Below, piece by piece: positions 17,081-26,518 of a stretch of 64,000 nucleotides of DNA. The translations under genes were made by a program, and so were the position numbers. Location of the stretch: NCBI RefSeq assembly GCF_000312105.1, contig NZ_HE978637.1:764534-828533 (forward strand), read 5' to 3'. A model generated the notes under the pieces. The model was not told the DNA's origin. It saw only the letters and a list, made by a program, of their open reading frames with translations, and made no database searches. The stretch's first letter is position 1, and every line of letters begins with the position of its first letter. The DNA comes from Aeromicrobium massiliense JC14. GTDB lineage: Bacteria; Actinomycetota; Actinomycetes; Propionibacteriales; Nocardioidaceae.

Positions 17081-18817
17081 TCATGCCCGGCGTCGCGGCA
17101 GCACCCAGAGAGCGAGAACCGCCGCCACGAGGGCGCACACGGCGGCCCCCACGAACACCGCGTGGAGCTGGCTGATGCCCGCGTCGACGACGGCCTCGCG
17201 GTACGCCTTGCAGGCTGCCGCCCTGCCCCCACAGAGCTGCTCGGCCGGCGGGATGTCCGCGGCGGCGTCGTGGAACGCGCGCAGGCCGATCGTGGTCAGC
17301 ACCGAGATGCCCACGAGCATGCCGACCATCCGGGAGACCACCAGGAGCCCGCTGGCCACGCCGTGGACGTCGTCGGGCGTGTGGGCGAGCAGCGCGGCGT
17401 TCACGGGCGCGAGGGCCAGGCCGAAGCCGAGACCGGCCACGACGAGCGAGAGCGTCTCGTACGGCGACTCGAGCGCGGCGCGGTCCCACGTCGCCATGTG
17501 CGCGAACGAGCCGGCGGTGAGAAGGAGCGCGACCGCGGTGAGCGGCGCCGGGGCGACGCGGCGCAGCAGCCAGCCGCCCAGCACGGCGCCGATCGGCAGC
17601 GCGACCAGGAACCGCACCAGGACGAACGCGGCCGCGACCTGGTCGTCGCGGTAGATCGTCAGCCGGGCGAAGAACGGGATGTCGACGAGCGCGGCGATGA
17701 GCGCGGCCCCGACGAAGAACGACACGAGCACGGCGCCCCACGCCGCGCGGTCGGCGAGGGTGCCTGGCGGGACGAGCGGGAACGCGGCGCGCCGCTGCCG
17801 GACGGCGAAGCCGGCGAAGCAGACGACGGCCAGCGGCAGCAGCCACCAGGCGGCGTCGCTGATCGCGGCCGACTCCGGCTCGGCCGAGGCGAACGAGACG
17901 ATGACCGCGCCGAGCCCGCCGCACAGCAGCACGGCGCCCGGCACGTCCGTGCGGCGCAGCACGTCGCCCCACCCGCGCCACTGCACGAGCGGACGCCGCG
18001 AGGTGGCTGTGCGCAGCAGGAGCAGAACGACCAGCGCGTACAGGGCGAGCGCGAGCGGGGTCAGCCAGCGGGAGTCGCCCGCGACGGGCAGGAAGGCGCG
18101 CCCGACGGTGACGCCCTCGAGCAGTCGCTGCGGTCGCGTCATGACGAGCACCAGGGCGACCACTCCGCCGAGCAGCAGCCCGGCACCGAGCACGTCGGGC
18201 CAGGGGCGCCGGGCGTCCGTCCGGCTCGGTGCGGACGCGCGGGTCCGCGCGCCCAGCTGCAGCAGCCCGGCGGCGAGCAGGAGGCCGACGGCGGTGTTGA
18301 GCCAGAAGATGGCCCGCCAGTCGGCGACGGCCAGCACGACGGCGCCGAGCAGCGGGCCGAGCACGCTGCCGAGCTCCTGCACGGCGCCGACGACGCCGAG
18401 CGGCAGGCCGCGCCGCTCGGCCGGCCACAGGTCGGCGACGAGGGCGAGCGTCGGCGGCACGAGCCCGCCGCCGCCCACGCCCTGCAGGAAGCGCCCGGCG
18501 ACGATCGACTCCAGGTCGTACGCCGCAGCGGTCACGACCGAGCCGAGCGCGAAGACGAACAGGGTGCCGACCAGCACGGGCAGGCGTCCGCGCAGGTCGC
18601 TGATCCGGCCCACGAGCGGCAGCACGCCGACGTAGCCGAGCAGGAAGCCCGACACGATCGGGGCGGCGCGCTGCAGCTCGTCCACGCCGAGGCCGGAGGC
18701 GCTCATCATGTCCGGCAGGGCCAGCACGACGACGTAGGTGTCGGCGGCGGCGAAGCAGACGGCCGCGGCGGCCAGGGCCAGCAGGGCGTAGGACGCCCGG
18801 CTCACGGTCGCGGGCAT
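17081..18817 (-). CDS. MFS exporter, P55-like (DHA2 type, 14 spans)
   Basis: A 578-residue proton-coupled exporter. It has about 14 hydrophobic segments and the MFS motif GRISDLRGRLPVLVG between spans 2 and 3. The DHA2-specific region GRFLQGVGGGGLVPPTLALVADLWP and ELGSVLGPLLGA follow. A Cys-containing extracytoplasmic loop (EQLCGGRAAACKAYREAV) lies before the last span, where mycobacterial P55 has an extra loop. The gene starts 1 nt after the stop of an LprG-like lipoprotein gene, the same pairing as Rv1411c-Rv1410c. By that context it likely moves triacylated lipids or lipoglycans rather than drugs; this is inference. Confidence 0.88.
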   Translation of the reverse strand: MPATVSRASYALLALAAAAVCFAAADTYVVVLALPDMMSASGLGVDELQRAAPIVSGFLLGYVGVLPLVGRISDLRGRLPVLVGTLFVFALGSVVTAAAYDLESIVAGRFLQGVGGGGLVPPTLALVADLWPAERRGLPLGVVGAVQELGSVLGPLLGAVVLAVADWRAIFWLNTAVGLLLAAGLLQLGARTRASAPSRTDARRPWPDVLGAGLLLGGVVALVLVMTRPQRLLEGVTVGRAFLPVAGDSRWLTPLALALYALVVLLLLRTATSRRPLVQWRGWGDVLRRTDVPGAVLLCGGLGAVIVSFASAEPESAAISDAAWWLLPLAVVCFAGFAVRQRRAAFPLVPPGTLADRAAWGAVLVSFFVGAALIAALVDIPFFARLTIYRDDQVAAAFVLVRFLVALPIGAVLGGWLLRRVAPAPLTAVALLLTAGSFAHMATWDRAALESPYETLSLVVAGLGFGLALAPVNAALLAHTPDDVHGVASGLLVVSRMVGMLVGISVLTTIGLRAFHDAAADIPPAEQLCGGRAAACKAYREAVVDAGISQLHAVFVGAAVCALVAAVLALWVLPRRRA

Positions 18818-18818
18818 G

Positions 18819-19514
18819 TCAGGGCTTGGTGATCTGGACCGGCTCGTCGGAGGTGCTGACCTTCAGCGTGTACGTGACGTCGGAGTCGTCGTAGAAGGGG
18901 CCCTTCACGGTGGCGTCGCGGAGCACGTCGTCGTCGTCCAGACGCCACTCGACGTCGAAGCTGCCGTCGACGTCGGCCGACGGGATGAGGGCCTGGACGT
19001 CGCCACCCTCGAGCGTGCCGGTGATCGTGCTCAGCACGTCGGACCCGTCGCGCTTCTCGCCGCCGTCCTCGAGGTCCTCGGTGGCGGGCAGCAGGCCCGA
19101 GACGCCCTTGCCGGCGACGAACAGGGACGCCGGGTCCGGCGCCTTGAGCGTGGCCGGGTCGATGGTCAGGAAGGCGGGGGAGAAGCCGGTCTTGGCCCAC
19201 ACCGACCCGCCGGTCGCGATCACGTCCGCGTCCAGGCTGGCGCCGCCCGTGACGACGGTGACGGTGCCCTGGAAGGCCGGGGAGTGGTTGCCCGTGCCCT
19301 CGGCCGAGAGCAGGCCCGTGACGCCGTTGGGCAGCTCCTTGGTCGCCAGCGACAGCTCGATCGTCTCGGCGGCGTCCAGCGTCTTCTGCGCCGAGGCCAG
19401 GCGGGCGGCCAGGGCGTCGGTGTCGGTCTCGTCGCCACCCCCGTCGTCGCCACCGGTGCAGGCGGTCAGCGTGAGCGTCAGGGTGGCCGCGAGAGCGGCG
19501 ACTCGGGTCATCAC
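18819..19514 (-). CDS. lprG: LppX/LprAFG-family lipoprotein (LprG-like)
   Basis: A secreted lipoprotein of 231 residues. The signal peptide VAALAATLTLTLTACTGG ends in a lipobox LTAC with the lipidated Cys near residue 19. The mature part follows the LppX_LprAFG pattern: LPNGVTGLLSAEGTGN, then FQGTVTVV, and a long series of strands forming a lipid-binding half-barrel. In mycobacteria LprG binds triacylated lipids and hands them to P55, and here the P55-like gene follows by 1 nt. The GTG at 19514 (or ATG 19511) begins 4 nt after the parC stop, with CAGACT 6 nt upstream inside parC. Confidence 0.87.
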   Translation of the reverse strand: MMTRVAALAATLTLTLTACTGGDDGGGDETDTDALAARLASAQKTLDAAETIELSLATKELPNGVTGLLSAEGTGNHSPAFQGTVTVVTGGASLDADVIATGGSVWAKTGFSPAFLTIDPATLKAPDPASLFVAGKGVSGLLPATEDLEDGGEKRDGSDVLSTITGTLEGGDVQALIPSADVDGSFDVEWRLDDDDVLRDATVKGPFYDDSDVTYTLKVSTSDEPVQITKP

Positions 19515-19518
19515 GTGG

Positions 19519-21978
19519 TCAGTCTGACACGACGCGCGTCGTCAGCAGGGCCGATGCGGGCGCCGAGACGGCGAGCACCGGCTGGGCGAGCGGGACGCCC
19601 GACCCGTCGCGGCGCTCGGTGGGCTCGGGCAGGTCGACGGCGGTGCCCGACGAGGCGCACGCCTGCGCGGGCGCCTGACCGGCCCAGGCCAGGACGAGCG
19701 CGTCCTCGCCCTTGAGCAGCCGGTGGCAGCGGACGCCGCCGGTGGCGCGTCCCTTCGCCGGGTACAGCGCCAGCGGCGTGACCTTGGCCGAGCCGGTCTG
19801 CGTGCCGGGCAGCGCGTCGCTGGACCCCGAGATGGTCACGACCTGGGCGGAGTCGACGTCGGCGACCGCCCCGAACGAGACGACGTGCGCCCCGGCCGCG
19901 AGCTTGATGCCGGCCACGCCGCCGCCGGAGCGGCCCTGCGGACGCACCAGGGACGCCGAGAAGCGCAGCAGCTGGGTGTCGCTGGTGACGAAGACGAGCT
20001 CCTCCTCGCCGGTGACGAGCGGGACGGCGCCGACGAGCGAGTCGCCGTCCTCGAGCCGGATGACCTCCCAGCTGTCGCGGCCGAGCTGCTCGGGACGCAC
20101 GCGCTTGACGACGCCCTGCTTGGTGCCGAGCGCCAGGCCGGGCACGTCGTCCTCGAACGTCATGAGGGCGAGCGGCTGACCCTCGACCGCCGGCAGGTCG
20201 CGCACGGGCACGCCGCCCTGCAGGTTCGGGGCCGACGCGGTGCCGGGCAGCGCCGGGAGCTCGAGCACGCTCAGGCGGTGGACGCGGCCGTCGGTCGTGA
20301 CGACGCCGACCTCGCCGCGCGCGGTGCTGCGCACGGCCGCGACGATCGTGTCGTGCTTGGTGCGCCGGCCCTCGGCGCTCAGCGGGGAGTCGTCGTTGGT
20401 GCGGGCCATGAGCCCGGTGGCCGACAGCAGCACCCAGCACGGGTCGTCGGGCACCTCGGCCGAGGCGGTCGCCGTGACCGTCTGGCCGGCCGACTCCAGC
20501 AGCACCGTGCGGCGGGCGTCGCCGAAGCGGGTGGCCACGTCGGCCAGCTCGCCGCCCACGACGGCGCGCAGCATGGCGTCGTCGGCCAGGATCGCGTCCA
20601 GCTCGGCGATGCGCCGGGTCAGCTCGTCGCGCTCCTTCTCCAGCTCCATGCGGGCCAGGCGGGTCAGGCTGCCGAGCGTCCGGTCGAGGATGTGGTTGGC
20701 CTGGATCTCGGACAGGTCGAACACGTCGATCAGCCGCTGGCGCGCCTGCTCGCGGTTCTCGCTGGAGCGGATGAGCTGGATGACCTCGTCGATGTCGAGG
20801 ATCGCGACGAGCAGGCCCTCGACCTTGTGCAGCTGGTCGGCGGCCTTGGTGCGGCGGAACTGGCTGCGCCGGCGCACCACGGTGTAGCGGTGCTGGAGGA
20901 AGACCTCGAGCATCTGCTTGAGCGTCAGGGTGCGCGGCTGGCCGTCGACGAGCGCGACGGCGTTGATGCTGAACGACGTCTCCAGCGGGGTGTGCTTGTA
21001 GAGCTGCTCGAGCAGCACCTCGGGCACGAAGCCGTTCTTGACCTCGATGACCAGGTGCAGGCCCTTGTGCCGGTCCGAGAGGTTCTTCAGGTCCGAGATG
21101 CCCTGGATCTTCTTGGCCTGGACGAGCTTCTTGATCGCCTCGACGACCTTCTCCGGGCCGACGTTGTAGGGCAGCTCGGTGACGACGATGCCCTTCTTGC
21201 GCGGCGTGACGTTCTCGATGCGGGCGGTGGCGCGCATCTTGAAGCTGCCGTTGCCGGTGGCGTAGGCGTCGCGGACGCCGTCCAGCCCGACGATCTTGCC
21301 GCCGCTGGGCAGGTCGGGGCCGGGGATGAAGCGCATGAGGTCGTCGAGCTCGGCCTCGGGGTGGTCGATCAGGTGGCGCAGGGCACCGACGACCTCGACC
21401 ACGTTGTGCGGCGCGATGTTGGTCGCCATGCCGACCGCGATGCCGGACGCGCCGTTGACCAGCAGTGCGGGCAGCGCGGCCGGCAGCACGACCGGCTCGG
21501 TCTCGCGGCCGTCGTAGTTGGGCCGGAAGTCGACGGTGTCCTCGTCCAGCGACGCGGTCATCGCCTCGGCCGCCTCGGCCATGCGGCACTCGGTGTAGCG
21601 CATCGCGGCCGGGCCGTCGTCGAGGTCGCCGAAGTTGCCGTGGCCGTCGATGAACGGCACGCGCAGCGCCCACGACTGGGCCTGGCGCACCAGTGCGTCG
21701 TAGATCGCGGTGTCGCCGTGCGGGTGCAGGCGTCCCATCACCTCGCCGACGACGCGGGCGCTCTTGACGTGCCCGCGGTCGTGGCGCAGGTTCTGCTCGT
21801 CCATCGTGTAGAGGATGCGGCGCTGCACGGGCTTGAGGCCGTCGCGCGCGTCGGGGAGAGCCCGGGCGTAGATGACCGAGTACGCGTACTCCAGGAAGCT
21901 CGAGCGCATCTCCTCCGACACGTCCGTGTCGACGATGTGCTCCTCGAACTCCTCGACGGGCGCGGTGGTCCTGGCCAT
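19519..21978 (-). CDS. parC: DNA topoisomerase IV subunit A
   Basis: DNA-cleaving subunit of the decatenase, partner of ParE at 7388. The 819-residue protein starts with [27 protein letters not shown]. The catalytic Tyr is in AMRYTECRM (about residue 129). The GyrA-type C-terminal beta-pinwheel blades are clear ([40 protein letters not shown]). The gyrase box QRRGGKG is absent; [14 protein letters not shown] stands in its place, supporting ParC over GyrA. The ATG at 21978 has GAGGAGAT 7-13 nt upstream. Divergent from pat and directly upstream of lprG on the same strand. Confidence 0.95.
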   Translation of the reverse strand: MARTTAPVEEFEEHIVDTDVSEEMRSSFLEYAYSVIYARALPDARDGLKPVQRRILYTMDEQNLRHDRGHVKSARVVGEVMGRLHPHGDTAIYDALVRQAQSWALRVPFIDGHGNFGDLDDGPAAMRYTECRMAEAAEAMTASLDEDTVDFRPNYDGRETEPVVLPAALPALLVNGASGIAVGMATNIAPHNVVEVVGALRHLIDHPEAELDDLMRFIPGPDLPSGGKIVGLDGVRDAYATGNGSFKMRATARIENVTPRKKGIVVTELPYNVGPEKVVEAIKKLVQAKKIQGISDLKNLSDRHKGLHLVIEVKNGFVPEVLLEQLYKHTPLETSFSINAVALVDGQPRTLTLKQMLEVFLQHRYTVVRRRSQFRRTKAADQLHKVEGLLVAILDIDEVIQLIRSSENREQARQRLIDVFDLSEIQANHILDRTLGSLTRLARMELEKERDELTRRIAELDAILADDAMLRAVVGGELADVATRFGDARRTVLLESAGQTVTATASAEVPDDPCWVLLSATGLMARTNDDSPLSAEGRRTKHDTIVAAVRSTARGEVGVVTTDGRVHRLSVLELPALPGTASAPNLQGGVPVRDLPAVEGQPLALMTFEDDVPGLALGTKQGVVKRVRPEQLGRDSWEVIRLEDGDSLVGAVPLVTGEEELVFVTSDTQLLRFSASLVRPQGRSGGGVAGIKLAAGAHVVSFGAVADVDSAQVVTISGSSDALPGTQTGSAKVTPLALYPAKGRATGGVRCHRLLKGEDALVLAWAGQAPAQACASSGTAVDLPEPTERRDGSGVPLAQPVLAVSAPASALLTTRVVSD

Positions 21979-22087
21979 CGGATCGGATCTCCTCGGGGGA
22001 CGGGGACGGGACGTCCCATTGTCGCCGCCCCCGCCGCGCGGACGGACACCGCCACGCCGGGTGCGCGCCCGGTGCCGCCCGGGACGG

Positions 22088-22093
22088 TAGGTT
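22088..22093 (+). promoter_or_regulatory. Probable leaderless -10 element (TAGGTT) of the pat-like gene
   Basis: Ends 6 nt before the GTG at 22100. Confidence 0.45.
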
Positions 22094-22099
22094 GAGGGC

Positions 22100-24793
22100 G
22101 TGACGAGCACGCCGCCATGGGTCGAGCACTGGGAGGCGGACGTCCTGCTCAAGGACGGGCGCGTCGCCCAGATCCGCGCCATCCAGCCCGAGGACGCCGA
22201 CGACTTCGTCGCGTTCTACTCCCGGGTCTCCGACGAGTCCAAGTACCTGCGCTTCTTCGCGCCCTACCCGACGCTGTCGCAGCGCGACATCACGCGCTTC
22301 ACCACCGTCGACCACGACCGCCGCGTGGCGTTCGTCGTGACGGTGCAGGACCACATCATCGCCGTGGGCCGCTACGACGCGGTCGACGACGACGAGGCCG
22401 AGGTCGCCTTCCTGGTCGAGGACGCCCACCAGGGCCGCGGCATCTCCCAGCTGCTGCTCGAGCACCTGGCGCAGGCCGGTCGCGAGCGCGGCATCCGCCA
22501 GTTCGTCGCCGAGGTGCTGCCGTCCAACGTCCGGATGCTGCAGGTCTTCCGCGAGATGGGCTACACCGTCTCCGGCGAGCTGGCCGAGGGCGTGCAGCGG
22601 CTGACCTTCCCGCTCGACCCCACCGAGACCGCGCTGGGCGTCATGCGCGCCCGCGAGCAGCGGGCCGAGGCCGCGTCGATCTCGCGCATCTTCGGCGCCC
22701 GCAGCGTCGCGGTCGTCGGCGCCAGCCGGCGGCAGGACTCGATTGGCCAGGCGATGGTGCGCAACCTCGTGCTGGGCGACTACTCCGGCTCGGTCTACGC
22801 GGTGAACTCCGCGGCCGAGGCCGTCTCGGGCCTGCCCGCGTACAAGACGGTCAGCGACATCCCGCACGACGTCGACCTGGCCATCGTCGCCGTGCCGGCC
22901 GAGTCGGTCGCCGACGTCGTGCTGGACTGCGCGGCCAAGGGCGTCCACGGCCTGGTCGTCATCTCGGCCGGCTTCGCCGAGGAGGGCGCCGAGGGGCGTC
23001 AACGTCAGCGCCGCCTGCTCGGCCTGAGCCGCTCGTACGGCCTGCGCCTGGTCGGGCCCAACTGCCTGGGCATCATCAACACCGCCTCGGACGTCCGGCT
23101 GAACGCGTCGCTGTCGCCGACCATGCCGCCTCCGGGCCGCGTCGGGTTCTTCTGCCAGTCCGGCGCGCTGGGCACCGCGATCCTGGAGTCCGTCTCCCGC
23201 CGCGGCCTGGGCCTGTCGACGTTCGTCTCGGCGGGCAACCGCGCCGACGTCTCGGGCAACGACCTGCTGCAGTACTGGCAGGAGGACTCGGCCACCGAGG
23301 TCGTCCTGCTGTACCTGGAGTCCATCGGCAACCCGCGCAAGTTCTCGCGCCTGGCCCGCCGGCTCTCGCGTGAGAAGCCGATCGTGGCGGTGAAGTCCGG
23401 ACGCACCACGCAGGGCGTCCCGGTCGGCCACGCGGTCAAGCGCACCGCCGCGCCGCAGTGGGCCGTCGACGCGATGTTCCGCCAGGCCGGCGTCATCCAG
23501 GTCGACACGCTCGAGGAGATGTTCGACGTCGCGCAGATCCTGGCCCACCAGCCGCTGCCCAGCGGCAACCGCGTGGCCGTGGTCGGCAACTCCGACGCCA
23601 TGGGGCTGCTCGTCGCTGACGCGGCGACCGCGTCCGGCCTGCGGGTCGGCCAGCCGGTCGCGCTGGGCGCCGGCGCCGGGCCCGAGGACTTCGAGATCGC
23701 GATCGAGAAGGCGCTGGCCAACCCCGACGTCGACGCGCTCGTCGTCGTCTACATCCCGCCGCTGAACCAGAGCGGCGAGGAGGTCGCCCAGGTGCTGGCC
23801 GCGGTCGGCGAGCAGTCCGACAAGCCGATCGTGTCCTCGTTCCTTGCCAGCGAGGGCGTGCCCGAGCTGCTGCGCGTCCCCGACCTGGAGGGCGCGGCCG
23901 GACGCGGCTCGGTGCCGTCCTACTCCGCGCCGGAGGCCGCCGTCCGCGCGCTGGCCCGGGTCGTCAACTACGCCGAGTGGGCCGCGCGCGAGCACGGCGA
24001 GTTCCGCTCCGGCCACGAGTTCCGCTCCGGCGACGCCCGGGCCCTCGTCGAGGACGTCCTCAAGGCGGCCCCGCGCGGCGCGATCCTCTCCACCGACCAG
24101 GTCCACGACCTGCTCGCCTGCTACGGCATCGACATGTGGACGTGGATCAACGTCCACGACGAGGCCGAGGCCGTCGCGGCGGGGGAGTCGCTGGGCTGGA
24201 ACGTCGTCCTCAAGGCCGGCAGCGAGCACCTGCGTGCGCGGCCCGACCTCGCTCACGTCTGGCGCGGCATCACCGACGCCGACGACATGCGCAAGGCGTG
24301 GCGCGAGATGAACACCTGGGTCGGTATGCGCCGCGACACCCAGTTCTTCGTCCAGAAGCAGGCGCCCGACGGCGTCGCGGTGTCGTTCAGCGCCACCGAG
24401 GACCCGCTGTTCGGCCCGCTCGTCTCGTTCGGCCTGGCCGGCGCGCCGAGCGAGCTGCTCGGCGACCGCGCCTACGGCATCCCGCCGCTCACCGACGTCG
24501 ACGCCGAGGAGATGATCTCCGGCCTGCGCTCCGCCCCGCTGCTCTACGGCTACCGCGGGGCCGAGCCGGTCGACGTCAACGCGCTGGAGGACATCATCCT
24601 GCGGCTCGCCGCGCTCCAGGACGACCTGCCCGAGGTGAGCGAGCTCGACGTCGAGCCGGTGCACGTGAGCGCCGACGGCAGCTGGGTGCTCTCGGCCCGG
24701 GCGAAGGTCACGCCGTCGGAGGACCGACGCGGCGAGTGGTACGTGCGCCGCCTCAGCCAGCCAGCCGGCGTGGGCGATACGCTGTCGGGGTGA
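22100..24793 (+). CDS. GNAT acetyltransferase fused to an NDP-forming acyl-CoA synthetase-like protein (Pat type)
   Basis: An 897-residue fusion. Residues 1-170 are a GNAT domain (acetyl-CoA loop DAHQGRGISQLLLEHLAQ). A CoA-binding Rossmann domain follows (SVAVVGASRRQDSIGQAMVRNL), then two succinyl-CoA ligase-like domains, and an ATP-grasp domain from about 680. Homologues are protein lysine acetyltransferases that acetylate acyl-CoA synthetases. The N-terminal GNAT placement is the Streptomyces PatA arrangement, opposite to Salmonella Pat. The phosphohistidine region of true acyl-CoA synthetases (SHTG) is altered to VGHAVKRT, suggesting loss of synthetase activity. The GTG at 22100 has a leaderless-type -10. 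The stop overlaps the DUF5998 start. Confidence 0.88.
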   Translation: MTSTPPWVEHWEADVLLKDGRVAQIRAIQPEDADDFVAFYSRVSDESKYLRFFAPYPTLSQRDITRFTTVDHDRRVAFVVTVQDHIIAVGRYDAVDDDEAEVAFLVEDAHQGRGISQLLLEHLAQAGRERGIRQFVAEVLPSNVRMLQVFREMGYTVSGELAEGVQRLTFPLDPTETALGVMRAREQRAEAASISRIFGARSVAVVGASRRQDSIGQAMVRNLVLGDYSGSVYAVNSAAEAVSGLPAYKTVSDIPHDVDLAIVAVPAESVADVVLDCAAKGVHGLVVISAGFAEEGAEGRQRQRRLLGLSRSYGLRLVGPNCLGIINTASDVRLNASLSPTMPPPGRVGFFCQSGALGTAILESVSRRGLGLSTFVSAGNRADVSGNDLLQYWQEDSATEVVLLYLESIGNPRKFSRLARRLSREKPIVAVKSGRTTQGVPVGHAVKRTAAPQWAVDAMFRQAGVIQVDTLEEMFDVAQILAHQPLPSGNRVAVVGNSDAMGLLVADAATASGLRVGQPVALGAGAGPEDFEIAIEKALANPDVDALVVVYIPPLNQSGEEVAQVLAAVGEQSDKPIVSSFLASEGVPELLRVPDLEGAAGRGSVPSYSAPEAAVRALARVVNYAEWAAREHGEFRSGHEFRSGDARALVEDVLKAAPRGAILSTDQVHDLLACYGIDMWTWINVHDEAEAVAAGESLGWNVVLKAGSEHLRARPDLAHVWRGITDADDMRKAWREMNTWVGMRRDTQFFVQKQAPDGVAVSFSATEDPLFGPLVSFGLAGAPSELLGDRAYGIPPLTDVDAEEMISGLRSAPLLYGYRGAEPVDVNALEDIILRLAALQDDLPEVSELDVEPVHVSADGSWVLSARAKVTPSEDRRGEWYVRRLSQPAGVGDTLSG
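24778..24783 (+). promoter_or_regulatory. Possible internal leaderless -10 element (TACGCT)
   Basis: Lies in the 3' end of the pat-like gene, 6 nt before the GTG at 24790. Confidence 0.35.
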
Positions 24794-25362
24794 CCGGCCC
24801 CCAGAACGACGCGCTCTTCGCCGCGGTCTCGCAGAGCGGCTACCACCCCGAGGTGGTGGCCGCCGGCCTGCGTGACGCGCTCGCCGACGAGGACGTCCTC
24901 GCCTACGTGCTGCACCACGAGCCGACCTTCGACCGCGACGAGGTGCGCCGCCACCTCACGGCGCTGGCCCTCACGCCGTCGCGGCTCGTCCTCGTGCACA
25001 CCGACGAGCACCCGGCGGACACCCTGCTGCCCAAGCCGTACACGTCCACCACGAGCGAGGCGGTGCCGCTCAGCGCGGTGACGTCGGTCGTCGTCACCCG
25101 CATGGTGCCGGAGGGCTCTCGCGGGGTCGTCGAGGCCGTGCTGACGATCGGCTGGGGCGCGGTGTCGCGGGTCGAGCTCGAGCCCGCCCAGTGCGAGGAC
25201 CCCGAGTGCGACGCCGACCACGGCTACTCCGGCACGCTGTCCAGCGACGACTTCTCGCTGCGGCTCAGCGCGGTCGCCGAGGGCGGCACCGCCGTCGAGC
25301 AGCTGCTGGAGCTCGCCCGCCGGCTCTCGGAGGCCACGTCCCGCACGGCCCTCCCGCGGTGA
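24790..25362 (+). CDS. DUF5998 family protein
   Basis: A 190-residue soluble protein of unknown function, conserved in actinobacteria as a companion of the phosphodiesterase that follows. The N-terminal helices (GYHPEVVAAGLRDALADEDVLAYVLHHEPTF) are followed by a PH-like series of strands (SRLVLVHTDEHPAD, AVTSVVVTRMVPEG, AVLTIGWGAVSRVELEPAQCEDPECDADHG). The CEDPECDADH cluster could bind a metal. The GTG at 24790 overlaps the upstream stop and its own stop overlaps the downstream GTG, so three genes form one coupled unit. Confidence 0.8.
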   Translation: MTGPQNDALFAAVSQSGYHPEVVAAGLRDALADEDVLAYVLHHEPTFDRDEVRRHLTALALTPSRLVLVHTDEHPADTLLPKPYTSTTSEAVPLSAVTSVVVTRMVPEGSRGVVEAVLTIGWGAVSRVELEPAQCEDPECDADHGYSGTLSSDDFSLRLSAVAEGGTAVEQLLELARRLSEATSRTALPR

Positions 25363-26489
25363 GCGCCCGCGGCGGGGACGCGCCGCTGCTGCCCTCCTAC
25401 GGCGGACGCTCCCTCGACATGGTGCTGCCGGCGATCGCGCACCGGCTCGGCCTGCCCGGGTACTCCGACCCGTTCGACCTGCCCGAGACGCCGCGCTACC
25501 TGGTCATCCTGGTCGACGGTCTGGGCGCCGACCTGCTGGCCGAGCACGCCGACCTGGCCCCGTTCCTGTCCCGGCTGGCCACACGCGAGCCGATCACCTG
25601 CGGCGTGCCGTCCACGACCGCGACCAGCCTGACGTCGCTGGGCACCGGACTGGCCCCGGGCCGCCACGGCGTCACCGGCTTCACCTCGCGCATCCCGGGC
25701 ACGAACCGCCGGCTCAACTCGCTGACCTGGGACGACCGGATCGACCCGCTGGAGTGGCAGCCGCACCCGACGATGCTGCGCCGCATCCACGACGCCGGGG
25801 TGCCGGTCACGGTCGTCAACCAGGCCCGCTTCGCCGGCAGCGGTCTCACCGCGGTCAGCCAGCACGGCGTGCCGTTCGCCGGCATCGACAACCAGTGGGA
25901 GCAGCTGGACGTCTGCCTGGACGCGCTCGAGGCCACCGAGCGCGCGGTCGTCTACACCTACGAGCCGCGCCTGGACCACGTCGGTCACCGTCAGGGCTGC
26001 CACTCGCAGGACTGGCGCGACACCCTCGTCGCCGTCGACGGCGACGTCCGCCAGCTGCACGAGGAGCTGCCCGCCGGCACGACGCTCGTCGTCACCGCCG
26101 ACCACGGCATGATCGACCTGCCCGCCGACGGCCGGTTCGACGTCGCCGAGCACCCGCGCCTGCTGGACGACGTCGAGGTGCTGGCCGGCGAGGCCCGGCT
26201 GCGCCACCTGCACGTGCGCCCCGGCGCCATGCACGACGTCGCGCGCCGCTGGCGCGACGCCGTGGGCGACCGTGCGCTCGTCCGCACCCGCGACGACGGG
26301 CTCGAGGACTGGTTCGGGCCGCTCGACGACACCGTGGCCGAGCGGGTCGGCGACGTGGTCGTCGCCGCGCTCGGCGACTTCGGGGTCTTCGCCACCCTCG
26401 ACTTCCCCTCCGAGATCGGCATGGTCGGCTTCCACGGCTCGATCACCGGTCCGGAGATGCGCATCCCGCTGCTCGTGGCGACGTCCTGA
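25359..26489 (+). CDS. Alkaline phosphatase-superfamily protein (nucleotide pyrophosphatase/phosphodiesterase-like)
   Basis: A 376-residue metal-dependent phosphohydrolase without a signal peptide, so probably cytoplasmic. LVILVDGLGADLL holds the first metal Asp, and GVPSTTATSLTSLGTGL has the catalytic Thr. TYEPRLDHVGHRQG and VVTADHGMID supply the remaining metal-binding Asp and His residues. The C-terminal GSITGPEMRIPLLVA is typical of the AP-type core. The substrate is likely a phosphodiester or pyrophosphate but is not identifiable. Coupled by GTGA overlap to DUF5998. Confidence 0.88.
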   Translation: MSARGGDAPLLPSYGGRSLDMVLPAIAHRLGLPGYSDPFDLPETPRYLVILVDGLGADLLAEHADLAPFLSRLATREPITCGVPSTTATSLTSLGTGLAPGRHGVTGFTSRIPGTNRRLNSLTWDDRIDPLEWQPHPTMLRRIHDAGVPVTVVNQARFAGSGLTAVSQHGVPFAGIDNQWEQLDVCLDALEATERAVVYTYEPRLDHVGHRQGCHSQDWRDTLVAVDGDVRQLHEELPAGTTLVVTADHGMIDLPADGRFDVAEHPRLLDDVEVLAGEARLRHLHVRPGAMHDVARRWRDAVGDRALVRTRDDGLEDWFGPLDDTVAERVGDVVVAALGDFGVFATLDFPSEIGMVGFHGSITGPEMRIPLLVATS

Positions 26490-26518
26490 CCCCGGCGGCC
26501 CCCTGGCAGAATGGCCGG

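Noticed and set aside
16563-17084. Carbonic anhydrase fused to or translated from the MFS frame
   Set aside because: A long open frame covers both, but the enzyme has its own start (17060 or 17084) and the MFS frame ends with a clear TGA at 17081.
19511-24664. A 1717-codon open frame on the minus strand across parC and the pat-like gene
   Set aside because: It is a shadow of two well-supported genes in other frames. Its product is low-complexity Arg/Gly/Ala/Asp sequence, typical of non-coding frames in GC-rich DNA.
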